64,000 bases of DNA. Source: Ga0077530 sp035565975. GTDB taxonomy: Bacteria > Pseudomonadota > Alphaproteobacteria > Rhizobiales > Hyphomicrobiaceae. The notes under the pieces are model-generated. The model saw nothing but the letters and a program-made list of their open reading frames with translations. It did no database searches and was not told the origin of the DNA. Below, piece by piece: positions 51,613-61,066 of the stretch. The DNA lies in the NCBI GenBank assembly GCA_035565975.1, contig DATMRT010000096.1, positions 35,313-99,312 on the forward strand, read 5' to 3'. Both the position numbers and the translations under genes were made by a program. Each line of letters opens with the position of its first letter. The first letter of the stretch is position 1.

Positions 51613-52833
51613 ATGCGGAGGACGACCCACAAGCCATGGCGGCGGGCGAGCGGTCTCGCGGCACTTCTGGCAGCCCCGGTACTCGCGCTGACGGCGCCGT
51701 CGGCCGTGGCCAAGGACATCAAGATCTGCCTGATCGCCGGTAAGACGGGGCCGCTCGAAGCCTACGCCAAGCAGACCGAGGCGGGCTTCATGATGGGCCT
51801 CGAGTATCTGACCAAGAACACGATGCAGGTCGGCGCCGACAAGCTCCAGGTCATCGTCAAGGACGACCAGCTCAAGCCCGATCGCGGCAAGACCCTCCTC
51901 GAGGAATGCTACAGCGACGATAAGGTGGACATCGCCGTCGGCACGACGGGCTCGCCGGTCGCGCTCGCCATGCTGCCGGTGGCGGAGGAATTCAAGAAGG
52001 TGCTTCTCGTCGAGCCGGCCGTGGCGGACTCGATCACCGGCGCCAAGTGGAACCGCTACATCTTCCGCACTGGCCGCTCGTCCTATCAGGATGCGCTCGC
52101 GAACGCGGCGACCGTTCCCGAGAATGAGGATGTCGCGATCGGTATGCTCGGACTCGATACGGCGTTCGGCCGCGACGGCGTGAAGGCGTACAAGCAAGCG
52201 CTCGCCTCGCTGCGCCCGAAAGCGAAGATCGTCGCGGAGGAATACGCGGCGGGCAATACCGCGGATTTCGCCCCCTTTGCCGAGCGGCTTTTCAATGCGT
52301 TGAAGGATCAGCCCGGCAAGCGCATCATCGGCTTCATCTGGGCGGGGCCGCATCCGCTCGCGAAGTTCGCCGACATGAAGCCCGAGCGCTTCAATATCGC
52401 GCTCACGCCCGGCGGCAACATCCTCCCCGTCATGAACGCCTGGAAGCAGTTTGCGGGCACCGAGGGCGGCATCTACTACTACTTCGATTTCCCGAAGAAC
52501 CCGCTCAATGACTGGCTCAAGGCCGAGTACGCGAAGCGCCATGGCGCGCCGCCGGACTTCTTCGTCGCGGGTGGATTCTCGGCAGCGGCAGCCGTGGTCG
52601 CGGCGCTGACCAAGGCGGGCTCGACGGACACCGAGAAGCTGATCGCGGCCATGGAAGGCATGAGCTTCGAGACGCCCAAGGGCACGATGACCTTCCGCAA
52701 GGAGGATCATCAGGCCATGCAGGACATGTATCACTTCCGCATCAAGAAGGACGCCAAGGACAACGATGTCCTCGAGCTCGTCGCCACGATCCCGGCAAGC
52801 AAGATGCCCCTGCCGGTCACCGTGCCGAAGTAA
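51613..52833 (+). CDS. Branched-chain-type ABC transporter substrate-binding protein
   Basis: 406 residues with a twin-arginine-rich/hydrophobic signal peptide (LAALLAAPVLALTAPSAVA). The type I periplasmic binding fold starts IKICLIAGKTGPLEAYAKQTEAGFMMGLEYL; DDQLKPDRGKTLLEECY, AVGTTGSPVALAMLPV and GYV-like hinge residues follow. AAGGGAGGAGATC precedes the ATG. It delivers an amino acid or, given the CoA ligase nearby, a carboxylic acid to the ABC importer. Confidence 0.93.
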   Translation: MRRTTHKPWRRASGLAALLAAPVLALTAPSAVAKDIKICLIAGKTGPLEAYAKQTEAGFMMGLEYLTKNTMQVGADKLQVIVKDDQLKPDRGKTLLEECYSDDKVDIAVGTTGSPVALAMLPVAEEFKKVLLVEPAVADSITGAKWNRYIFRTGRSSYQDALANAATVPENEDVAIGMLGLDTAFGRDGVKAYKQALASLRPKAKIVAEEYAAGNTADFAPFAERLFNALKDQPGKRIIGFIWAGPHPLAKFADMKPERFNIALTPGGNILPVMNAWKQFAGTEGGIYYYFDFPKNPLNDWLKAEYAKRHGAPPDFFVAGGFSAAAAVVAALTKAGSTDTEKLIAAMEGMSFETPKGTMTFRKEDHQAMQDMYHFRIKKDAKDNDVLELVATIPASKMPLPVTVPK

Positions 52834-52913
52834 GGTTCTGCAATATCTGAGTGCGGCGGACGCGCCTTGCGCTTCCGTCGCGCTCTGATCTACCGTCGAT
52901 ACGACGAGACCGC

Positions 52914-53695
52914 ATGTCCAAGCCTGTCCTCGAAACACAAGGGCTGACGATCCGTTTCGGCGGCCATGCGGCTGTCGACGATGTAAGCTGCGCCTTCCAC
53001 GCAGGCAGCCTGACCGCGATTGTCGGACCCAATGGCGCGGGCAAGACGACGTACTTCAATCTGATGTCCGGCCAGCTTCCGGCGACGGCCGGCAGCGTCC
53101 ATCTCGACGGGGAGGACGTCACGCGCCTTGGCACGTCTGAGCGGGCGAAACGCGGTATCGGGCGCGCCTTCCAGATCACCAATCTCTTTCCGAATCTCTC
53201 GGTCGCGGAGAACGTCCGCCTCGCCGTGCAGGCCAAGGCGCGTGCGGCGGCGAGCCTCTGGAGCCGCTGGGATCATCATGTCGAGTGGATCAATCGCGCC
53301 GAGCAGTTTCTCGAAGAAGTGAACTTGCAGGACAAGCGCGAGATTGCCGCTGCAGCGCTCCCGCACGGCGACAAGCGCAAGCTCGAGGTGGCGCTGATGA
53401 TGGCGCTCGAGCCGCATGTCTACATGTTCGATGAGCCGACGGCGGGCATGTCCGTCGACGAGGTGCCGGTCGTGCTCGATCTCATTCAGAAGCTGAAAGC
53501 GGCGGGCGACAAGACCATCCTGCTGGTCGAGCACAAGATGGATGTCGTGCGCTCGCTCGCGGATCGGATCGTCGTGCTGCACAATGGCCAGCTCGTCGCT
53601 GATGGCGATCCCGAGACCGTCATCGCCTCGCCGATCGTGCAGGAGGCCTATCTCGGCGCGACGCCCGACGGCGGCAGCAAGGGGGAGGCCGTGTC

Positions 53696-53699
<4 letters not shown>
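52914..53699 (+). CDS. Branched-chain-type ABC ATP-binding protein (LivG-like)
   Basis: 261 residues from the ATG at 52914. Walker A GPNGAGKTTYFNLMSG, LivG-type insertion GRAFQITNLFPNLSVAENV, signature region LPHGDKRKLEVALMMALEP in place of LSGGQ, Walker B VYMFDEPTAGM, H-loop LVEHKMDVV. It lies 80 bp after the binding-protein gene and overlaps the next ATPase gene by four bases. Confidence 0.92.
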
Positions 53700-54421
<722 letters not shown>

Positions 54422-54430
54422 GAACCCGCC

Positions 54431-55450
54431 ATGGCGACGACGACATCGCGATCCGCCCCGGATGATCTGCCGCAGACGCCGCGCGATCTGATGCCGGTGC
54501 TCATTGCGCCCGTCATAGCGTTGGCGGCGCTGCCGCTCATCGGTAGCCCGACGACGTGGGTGACGCTCACGGTTGCCGCGCTCGCCATGGGCATGATGAT
54601 CTTCGTCATCGCCAGCGGTCTGACGCTCATCTTCGGCCTCATGGACGTGCTCAACTTCGGCCACGGCGCCTTCATCGCGATCGGCGCCTACATGGCCATG
54701 ACCGTACTCGGGCCGCTATCGGGCTGGGTTCAGTCTGATGCCCTCACGCTCAATCTCGCAGCGCTCATGCTCGCTGTCATTGCCGCCATGATCGGCACGG
54801 GCGCGCTCGGCTGGGCCTTCGAGCGTGTGATCGTGCGTCCTGTCTACGGGCAGCACCTCAAGCAGATCCTGATCACCATGGGCGGCCTGATCGTGGCCGA
54901 GCAGCTCATTCATGTCGTCTGGGGCGGCGACCAGAAGCCCATGCCGCTGCCGAACGGCCTGCGCGGCGCCATCACGATTGGCGACTTTGCGCTCGAGAAG
55001 TTCCGGCTGCTCGCGGTGGCTGTCGGGCTTACCGTCTTCATCGTCATGCAGCTCGTTCTGAATCGCACGAAGGTCGGTCTGCTCATCCGCGCGGGCGTCG
55101 AGAACCGCGAGATGGTCGAAGCGCTCGGCTATCGCATCCGTCAGCTTTTCGTCGGCGTGTTCATTGCCGGGTCGGCACTGGCCGGTCTCGGCGGTACGAT
55201 GTGGGCGCTCTATCGCGAGACGCTGACGGCGGCCATCGGCGGCGACGTCATGGTGCTCGTGTTCATCGTCATCATCATCGGCGGGCTCGGCTCGGTCGGC
55301 GGCTGCTTCCTCGGCGCGATCCTCGTCGCGCTCACGGCCAACTACACGGCTTTTCTCGCGCCGAAGATCGCGGTTGCCTCGAACATCCTGCTCATGGTCG
55401 CGATCCTCATGTGGCGACCGCAGGGACTCTATCCTGTGGCGCGGCGGTAG
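54431..55450 (+). CDS. Branched-chain-type ABC permease (LivH-like)
   Basis: 339 residues, about eight helices after a polar N-terminus. GLMDVLNFGHGAFIAIGAYMAM is the LivH signature; GALGWAFERVIVRPVYG and VGLLIRAGVENREMVEALGYRIRQLFVGVFIAGSALAGLGGTMWAL (the coupling loop with EALGYR) follow. Starts 9 bp after the LivF-like gene. Confidence 0.94.
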   Translation: MATTTSRSAPDDLPQTPRDLMPVLIAPVIALAALPLIGSPTTWVTLTVAALAMGMMIFVIASGLTLIFGLMDVLNFGHGAFIAIGAYMAMTVLGPLSGWVQSDALTLNLAALMLAVIAAMIGTGALGWAFERVIVRPVYGQHLKQILITMGGLIVAEQLIHVVWGGDQKPMPLPNGLRGAITIGDFALEKFRLLAVAVGLTVFIVMQLVLNRTKVGLLIRAGVENREMVEALGYRIRQLFVGVFIAGSALAGLGGTMWALYRETLTAAIGGDVMVLVFIVIIIGGLGSVGGCFLGAILVALTANYTAFLAPKIAVASNILLMVAILMWRPQGLYPVARR

Positions 55451-55459
55451 GGGCGCACG

Positions 55460-56524
55460 ATGATCCAGTCCGCACTCTCCGGCGACCTGCCGCGCAGCCG
55501 CATCCTGAGTTTCGTGCTTGCCGCCATCCTGTTCGCGCTGGCTTTCGCACCGTTCCTGTTCACCGGCTCGCAGCCCATCAACACGGCCGCCAAGATCTGC
55601 ATCTTCATCGTGCTGGTGGCGAGCTATGACCTGCTGCTCGGCTACACCGGCATCGTTTCGTTCGCGCACACCATGTTCTTCGGCATTGGCGGCTACGGCG
55701 TCGGCCTTGCGCTTTACGGCTGGGGCCCGACGTGGACATCGGCAGGGCTAGGGCTCGCGATCGCGCTCATCGTCGGTGCCGTGCTCGCCTTCGTCATCGG
55801 ACTCCTGTCGCTGCGCGTGCGCGCGATCTTCTTTGCCATGATCACGCTCGCGGTCGCGTCCGCGTTCGCGATCCTCGCGAGCCAGCTCTCCGAGTACACC
55901 GGCGGCGAGGATGGGCGCTCGTTCCGCGTGCCGCAGCTCCTGCGGCCTGGGACCGTGCTACTCGACATGCCCGCGATCGGCCTGCGCATCGATGGCCGCG
56001 ACCTAAGCTACTATCTCGTATTCGGTGCTGCGCTGTTGCTGCTGCTCGCGGCCTTCAGGATCGTCAACTCGCCATTCGGGCGCGTGCTCCAGGCCATCCG
56101 CGAGAACGATTTTCGCGCCGAGGCGCTCGGCTACAACGTCGTGTACTACCGCACGGTCGCCAACTGTCTTGCGGCGGGCATGGCGGTGCTTGCCGGCGCC
56201 ATGAGTGCGATCTGGGTACGCTACACGGGGCCGGACACCACCCTCTCGTTCGCGATCATGCTCGACATTCTGTTGATGGTCGTGATCGGCGGCATGGGCA
56301 CGCTCTACGGCGCCGTAATCGGAGCGACACTCTTCATTCTCGCCCAGAACTACCTGCAGAAGCTCATGGCCGTTGCGAGCGAGGCGACGTCCGCCCTGCC
56401 GCTCATTCCGCACCTGCTGCATCCCGATCGCTGGCTGCTCTGGCTCGGCGTGCTCTTCATCCTGAGCGTTTACTTTTTTCCGAGCGGTATCGTCGGTAAG
56501 CTCAGGGATATGGCGCGCACCTGA
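55460..56524 (+). CDS. Branched-chain-type ABC permease (LivM-like)
   Basis: 354 residues, about nine helices. LLGYTGIVSFAHTMFFGIGGYGVGLALYGWG and the coupling loop RVLQAIRENDFRAEALGYNVVYYRT identify the LivM family. Last gene of the five-gene importer; 9 bp gap from the LivH-like gene. The 125 bp that follow hold no recognised element. Confidence 0.94.
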   Translation: MIQSALSGDLPRSRILSFVLAAILFALAFAPFLFTGSQPINTAAKICIFIVLVASYDLLLGYTGIVSFAHTMFFGIGGYGVGLALYGWGPTWTSAGLGLAIALIVGAVLAFVIGLLSLRVRAIFFAMITLAVASAFAILASQLSEYTGGEDGRSFRVPQLLRPGTVLLDMPAIGLRIDGRDLSYYLVFGAALLLLLAAFRIVNSPFGRVLQAIRENDFRAEALGYNVVYYRTVANCLAAGMAVLAGAMSAIWVRYTGPDTTLSFAIMLDILLMVVIGGMGTLYGAVIGATLFILAQNYLQKLMAVASEATSALPLIPHLLHPDRWLLWLGVLFILSVYFFPSGIVGKLRDMART

Positions 56525-56649
56525 TGAATTGCTGAATTCCGTTTAGGTGGGCGTGGTGAACCGTTTGCCTGCATCCGCGTTGAGTGATTCACGCAGCGTT
56601 CATCACGACTGGCGATGAATGCGCGCCTCAACAGCCTAGGGAGTGTCCC

Positions 56650-56901
56650 ATGAGGACTCTTGTCGTTGCTCTCGCACTCGTTGCCGGTGCTTCACTCGCT
56701 CACGCACAAGGTACGGCGCAAAGCTGCCAGGCGCAGGCCACATCGAAGAAGCTGGCCGGTGCAGCATTGAAGTCGTTCATGACCAAGTGCGAGAAGGATG
56801 CCTCGGCGAGCTGCACTAAAGCCGCCACCGGCAAGAAGCTCGCCGGGGCCGCGAAGGCGAGCTTCGAGAAGAAGTGTGTCTCGGACGCGGTCGGCAAGTA
56901 G
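56650..56901 (+). CDS. PsiF repeat family protein
   Basis: 83 residues with a signal peptide (LVVALALVAGASLAHAQ). Two PsiF repeats: CQAQATSKKLAGAALKSFMTKC and CTKAATGKKLAGAAKASFEKKC, each with a Cys at both ends, so two periplasmic disulfides are likely. PsiF in E. coli is a phosphate-starvation-inducible protein of unknown function. Confidence 0.9.
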   Translation: MRTLVVALALVAGASLAHAQGTAQSCQAQATSKKLAGAALKSFMTKCEKDASASCTKAATGKKLAGAAKASFEKKCVSDAVGK

Positions 56902-56926
56902 CCGCTTCATTATCGCGCTGCTGATA

Positions 56927-56971
56927 GTCAACGCCCGTGCGCCCCTTGCGCGCACGGGCGAAAACGTTGAC
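56927..56971. other. Stem-loop downstream of the PsiF-repeat gene
   Basis: CGCCCGTGCGC (56932-56942) pairs perfectly with GCGCACGGGCG (56950-56960); outer GTCAAC/GTTGAC (56927-56932, 56966-56971) extends it with a bulge. No T-run on either strand. It may end or stabilise the psiF-like message. Confidence 0.45.
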
Positions 56972-57038
56972 CATTCCGATCTGGTGCCGTGTGCAGTCCC
57001 GCTGTCCGGGCGGCCGTGATCGCGAAAGTTCGACCTCA

Positions 57039-57371
57039 ATGAAGATCCCGTCTCTTCCATTCACAGTCACTGACTGGTCAAAAGTCGTTCCGACAATCCA
57101 CAAGGGCGAGCAAGGCGAGGCGATCTGGCGCACCTTGGAGATCGGCGATATTCGCGTCCGCCATGTCGAGTACACGCCGGGCTATCTCGCGGATCATTGG
57201 TGCGACCGCGGTCATATTCTCTATGTGCTTGAAGGTGAGCTCATCAGCGAGCTCAAGGATGGCCGGCGCTTCACGCTCTCGGCGGGAACGAGCTACCAGG
57301 TATCCGATTTTGGCGATGCGGCACACCGATCGTACACGCCGACCGGCGCGAAATTGTTCATCGTGGATTGA
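57039..57371 (+). CDS. DHCW-motif cupin protein
   Basis: 110 residues from the ATG at 57039. A small single-domain cupin: VRHVEYTPGYLADHWCDRGHILYVLEGEL contains the DHWC motif with a His pair suited to metal binding, and LSAGTSYQVSDFGDAAHRSY the second cupin motif. Function unknown. It lies 30 bp upstream of an amidohydrolase gene and may be part of the same unit. Confidence 0.85.
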   Translation: MKIPSLPFTVTDWSKVVPTIHKGEQGEAIWRTLEIGDIRVRHVEYTPGYLADHWCDRGHILYVLEGELISELKDGRRFTLSAGTSYQVSDFGDAAHRSYTPTGAKLFIVD

Positions 57372-57401
57372 AGGCCGAATTGGCGGGGGGGAGTCGCAGT
57401 C

Positions 57402-58394
57402 ATGCTTGTCGATGTGCACGCGCACGGATTCAGCGAACCGTTCGTTCGCCGGATGGCCGAGACGCCAGGCCTCGGCTTTCCGCTGCAGGCGACCGGCCCG
57501 CGGAGCTATCATCTTCCGAGTTACGGTACATTCGATCCACTTCTCTATGATCTCGATGCGCGTATGGGGGACTTGAAGCGGCGAGGCGTGACGCTGCAAC
57601 TCATATCGCCGTCACCGAGCATCATTTCGAACGGGCCGAAGGTCGTCAGTCTCGAAGAGACGCGAGCGCTGAACGAGTCGACCGCATGGATGGTCGCGCA
57701 TGGCGAGGGCCGCCTCGCCGGACTCGCCGTTCCGGCATTGGGCGCTCCGGAGCTCGCCGCGGAAGAGCTGCGTCGCGCTGTGGGGCAGCACGGCTTCGTG
57801 GGCGTCGTGCTCAGCACCTCCGCGGGACCGCGCCCTCTCGACGATCCTGCCTTCGAGCCCTTGTTCGCCGAGATCGAGAAGCTCGATCTCATGATCTTCA
57901 TGCATTCGACCTCGTCGGCGCTGAGCGCCACGCAAACCGAGTACACATTGAGGACACTGGTGGCCTGGCCCACAGAGACGACAGTCGCCGTGACGCGTCT
58001 CATTTTTTCCGGTGTACTGGAGCGCCATCCGCGACTGAAGCTGGTGCTCTCGCATGGCGGCGGCACATTGCCGATGCTGGCGGGCCGCCTCGATCTCGGC
58101 TGGAGCGCACCGCAATACGAGGCGAACCCGGCGTGCCGTGCGAACATCACGCGCGCGCCGAGCACGTACCTCAAGGATCTCTACTACGATACCGTCGTCG
58201 CCGGTTCTGGCGCACTTGCGTTCCTCGTCGACGCCTACGGCGCCGATCATGTGCTGTTCGGCACGGATTTTCCCTATGAGATCGGTGATGCCGAGGGCGC
58301 ACTGGCATTGCCGACGCTTCAAGGCATGCCCGCATCCGATCGCGAGAAGATCCTCTCCGGCAATGCCCTGCGTCTCATGCGCCGTGAGGCTTGA
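57402..58394 (+). CDS. Amidohydrolase family protein (ACMSD-like)
   Basis: 330 residues. The metal ligands are VDVHAHG (HxH, residues 5-7), His in IFMHSTSS, His in LVLSHGGGTLPMLAGRLD and Asp in LFGTDFPYEIGD, as in aminocarboxymuconate-semialdehyde decarboxylase and related amidohydrolase-2 decarboxylases and hydrolases. Its reaction is most likely decarboxylation or hydrolysis of an aromatic-derived acid. It converges with the nitronate monooxygenase gene (21 bp). Confidence 0.88.
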   Translation: MLVDVHAHGFSEPFVRRMAETPGLGFPLQATGPRSYHLPSYGTFDPLLYDLDARMGDLKRRGVTLQLISPSPSIISNGPKVVSLEETRALNESTAWMVAHGEGRLAGLAVPALGAPELAAEELRRAVGQHGFVGVVLSTSAGPRPLDDPAFEPLFAEIEKLDLMIFMHSTSSALSATQTEYTLRTLVAWPTETTVAVTRLIFSGVLERHPRLKLVLSHGGGTLPMLAGRLDLGWSAPQYEANPACRANITRAPSTYLKDLYYDTVVAGSGALAFLVDAYGADHVLFGTDFPYEIGDAEGALALPTLQGMPASDREKILSGNALRLMRREA

Positions 58395-58415
58395 GATTCG
58401 GGCTGTGCGCGTGGG

Positions 58416-59501
58416 CTACGTCAAAATCTCCACCGCTTCCTTCCAGATGCGGCTCAGGTAGTCGGCAGCCGGCTCGACGGGCGCGAGTCGAGCCGCTTGA
58501 CCGGCCCACGCTTGCATGCGGTCGATGTCGTTGGTCTTCACGCTCTGCTCGCGCATGGCCTGCGTCAGGCCACGCTGCACGGGATAGGGCGCCGGGGTCG
58601 GCGCATCGGCCCCGTTGGCCGCCCTCACGTAGGCCGTTGCGATGGAGCGGCCAAGGCGGCCGGAGAAAGCGCGGGTCGGCACAGTATCCTCTGGTTGCGC
58701 CGCTCCGATGGCATCGGCCCATGCGGTCGCGAGCTTGGCCTCGGGCGTACGCAACAAGCCCGTGCCGATCTGCACCGCAGAGGCTCCCAGGATCAAAGCA
58801 GCCGCGATCCCGCGCGCGTCCGCAATACCGCCAGTGGCGACGACAGGCACACGATGGCCCACCGCGTCGACGACCGCGGGGAGCAACGCGAACAGGCCTA
58901 CCAGTGCCTCGCCCGCTTTGTCGGCGTCGAACGCGCCTCTGTGGCCGCCGGCCTCCATGCCCTGAGCCACGACGGCATCGGCGCCCGCATCGACGGCCGC
59001 CCGCGCTTCGGCCACCGTCGTGACATTCGCGAACCACTTGATGCCGCGCTCCTTGAGCCGCGCGACGAACGCCTCGGGATAGAGGCCCATGATCGACGAG
59101 ACGATGGCCGGGCCGGCATCCAGGATCGCCTCGCATTGGGCGACGAAATCCACAGGAGATGCATCACCCGCCTCCGGCGGCACATCCGGGCCCCATTTGC
59201 TTAGGAACGTCCGCACCAGGGTCTCGTTTGTGGCATCGCGGTGAGGAGGAGGATCGGGAATCCAGAGGTTCAACTGGAAACCGCCATTCGTGTTGCTGCG
59301 CACCTCCGCAGCCCAGGCGCGGATGGCTTCGGGTCTCATTAACAGCGCGCCGCACCCGCCAAGGCCGCCCGCCTGCGCAACGGCAATCGCCAAGGAGGCC
59401 GGACACGCACCGGCCATGGGCGCCATAAGGATTGGGACTCGCAAGCCATGTGCTTCGCAGAAGGCATGGGCACGGCGAAGCGAGGGGGCGTTTGGTGACA
59501 T
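58416..59501 (-). CDS. Nitronate monooxygenase family protein
   Basis: 361 residues from the ATG at 59501. A TIM-barrel FMN enzyme: PILMAPMAGACPASLAIAVAQAGGLGGCGALL, VVAQGMEAGGHRGAFD (with the catalytic His of GGH), PVVATGGIADARGIAAALILGASAVQIGTGLL. These match class I nitronate monooxygenase/2-nitropropane dioxygenase. It would oxidise alkyl nitronates such as propionate 3-nitronate. Divergent from the ParD-like/map operon. Confidence 0.9.
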   Translation of the reverse strand: MSPNAPSLRRAHAFCEAHGLRVPILMAPMAGACPASLAIAVAQAGGLGGCGALLMRPEAIRAWAAEVRSNTNGGFQLNLWIPDPPPHRDATNETLVRTFLSKWGPDVPPEAGDASPVDFVAQCEAILDAGPAIVSSIMGLYPEAFVARLKERGIKWFANVTTVAEARAAVDAGADAVVAQGMEAGGHRGAFDADKAGEALVGLFALLPAVVDAVGHRVPVVATGGIADARGIAAALILGASAVQIGTGLLRTPEAKLATAWADAIGAAQPEDTVPTRAFSGRLGRSIATAYVRAANGADAPTPAPYPVQRGLTQAMREQSVKTNDIDRMQAWAGQAARLAPVEPAADYLSRIWKEAVEILT

Positions 59502-59742
59502 ATGCTCGAATCCAGGGAGCGCGACGAGAAGCGCTCGGAACAATGCAACGGATGACGATAACGTCAGACCGAGAGGGCGAGAAGCGAAAGCTCCGCTCTG
59601 TAATTGTTCTTCGGATCTGGTTCCAATCACACCGACCCGATAGCGATCCGGCTCATGCGTCGCTCTTTTCGCCTGCGGTTTCTGCGCTCAATTCCGCAGT
59701 CGGCGAATGACTTGCTCTGCCCGCAGCGCACATATATACGGT

Positions 59743-59759
59743 ATATACGAATCGTATAT
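59743..59759. promoter_or_regulatory. Candidate operator of the ParD-like/map operon
   Basis: ATATACGA-A-TCGTATAT is a perfect 8-bp palindrome around one base, 13 bp upstream of the ParD-like GTG start. A further half-site ATATACG lies at 59734-59740. The AT-rich tract stands out from GC-rich surroundings and would overlap the -10 region, the place for autorepression by an antitoxin-like DNA-binding protein. Confidence 0.7.
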
Positions 59760-59772
59760 TCAGGAGTGGGCA

Positions 59773-59985
59773 GTGGGAATCGTCAATATCGAGGATGAGC
59801 TGCACGAGCAGCTGCGCCGGGCGAGCAAGGCGTCCTATCGGTCGATCAATGCCCAGGCGGCGTTCTGGATCAAGCTCGGCATGCTCTGCGAGCTGAACCC
59901 CGGTCTCACGTTCCAAGAGCTCGTGTCGCGGGAGCTGAAGGAGGCCGGCGTCAATGAGTTTGGTCTCGCGGCGGCAGCCAGATGA
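59773..59985 (+). CDS. ParD-like antitoxin family protein
   Basis: 70 residues from a GTG start with CAGGAG upstream; an upstream ATG frame runs through the promoter and is rejected. GIVNIEDELHEQLRRASKASYRSINAQAAFWIKLGML is the ParD-like (ribbon-helix-helix) signature. The C-terminus ends with LTFQELVSRELKEAGV. No ParE toxin is present; the next gene is a methionine aminopeptidase, overlapping by four bases (ATGA). Likely an autoregulator of the pair. Confidence 0.88.
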   Translation: MGIVNIEDELHEQLRRASKASYRSINAQAAFWIKLGMLCELNPGLTFQELVSRELKEAGVNEFGLAAAAR

Positions 59986-60755
59986 CAAAGACGCCGGCCG
60001 AGATCGAGTTGCTGGCAGAGGCGGGGCGTTTGCTCGCATCGGTGTTCGCGTACCTCGATGAGGTGCCTCTCGCAGGGTTGAGCACGCTGCAAGTCAACGA
60101 CCTCGTCGAGACATTTATCGTCAATCAGCTTGGCGCGCGGCCCGCCAGCAAAGGCCAGTATGGCTACGGCTTCGTGCTGAACTGCTCGAGGAACGATGTC
60201 GTCTGCCATGGCGTGCCGTCGAGCGACGCGGTCCTGCAGGATGGCGATATCGTCAATTTCGACATCACGCTCGAGAAGCAGGGCTATATCGCGGATTCCA
60301 GCAAGACATTCCTCATCGGGAATGTGACGCCCACGGCAAGGCGTCTCGTTCGCACCGCCTACGAGGCGATGTGGAAGGGTATCCGTGCTGTGCGCCCGGG
60401 CGCGACGCTTGGCGACATCGGCTACGCCGTCGAGCGGCATGCAAAGCGGAACGGCTATTCGGTCGTGCGGGAGTACTGCGGCCATGGCATCGGGCGCGAG
60501 ATGCACGAAGCACCGCAAGTGCTGCATTTCGGGAAGCCGGGGACCGGTCTCACGTTGCGAGAGGGCATGGTCTTCACGATCGAGCCGATGCTGAACCAAG
60601 GGCGCAAGGCAGTGCGGACCGAGGAGGACGGGTGGACCGTCGTGACCATGGACGGGAAGCTCTCCGCGCAATTCGAGCATACCGTCGCCGTCACCCGCGA
60701 CGGGGTCCGCGTATTGACGCTGCGTACGGATGAGGCGTGCCCCATTCGCGCGTAG
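59982..60755 (+). CDS. map: Type I methionine aminopeptidase
   Basis: 257 residues. All five metal ligands are visible: Asp94 (NFDIT), Asp105 (YIADSS), His168 (GHGIGREMHEAP), Glu201 (TIEPML) and Glu232 (QFEHTVAVT); His76 (VCHGVP) is the substrate-contact residue. It removes the initiator Met from nascent proteins. Because it is coupled to an antitoxin-like gene it is probably a second, specialised map copy; the housekeeping map would lie elsewhere. Confidence 0.95.
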   Translation: MTKTPAEIELLAEAGRLLASVFAYLDEVPLAGLSTLQVNDLVETFIVNQLGARPASKGQYGYGFVLNCSRNDVVCHGVPSSDAVLQDGDIVNFDITLEKQGYIADSSKTFLIGNVTPTARRLVRTAYEAMWKGIRAVRPGATLGDIGYAVERHAKRNGYSVVREYCGHGIGREMHEAPQVLHFGKPGTGLTLREGMVFTIEPMLNQGRKAVRTEEDGWTVVTMDGKLSAQFEHTVAVTRDGVRVLTLRTDEACPIRA

Positions 60756-61066
60756 GCTCTCCGATGCGAGAAAGCTTCCGTCTCGACCGTACCCCTATGT
60801 CAGCCACGATTGGGCGCGGGCTACTGAACCATCGATGAATTCAAGACGCCCGTAGGGGATGGGTGGAATCGATCCATACTCATTACATCGACTGGTGCTG
60901 CTGTCCGCAGAATGTCTCGCCGTTTCAAGACGATAGTTTGCATAAATGACTGAGCCGGCATCCAATACGGAACGTCGCTTGACGGAGGGCTTCCCCGCCC
61001 TTGTGTTATCATCCCCAAGTCGTTTCATGGATGGGAAGGCGCATAGGTCCTCATGTCGTGACTGCG
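60756..61066. other. Intergenic region upstream of the DUF1800 gene
   Basis: No gene is supported. A possible promoter is TTGACG near 60977 with TGTTAT 19 bases downstream. A small hairpin AGGGC/GCCCT sits between them. Neither is strong. Confidence 0.3.

Noticed and set aside
59707..59772. N-terminal extension of the ParD-like protein from an upstream start
   Set aside because: The extension would be translated from the palindromic promoter; the GTG at 59773 has a proper ribosome site and matches the family start.
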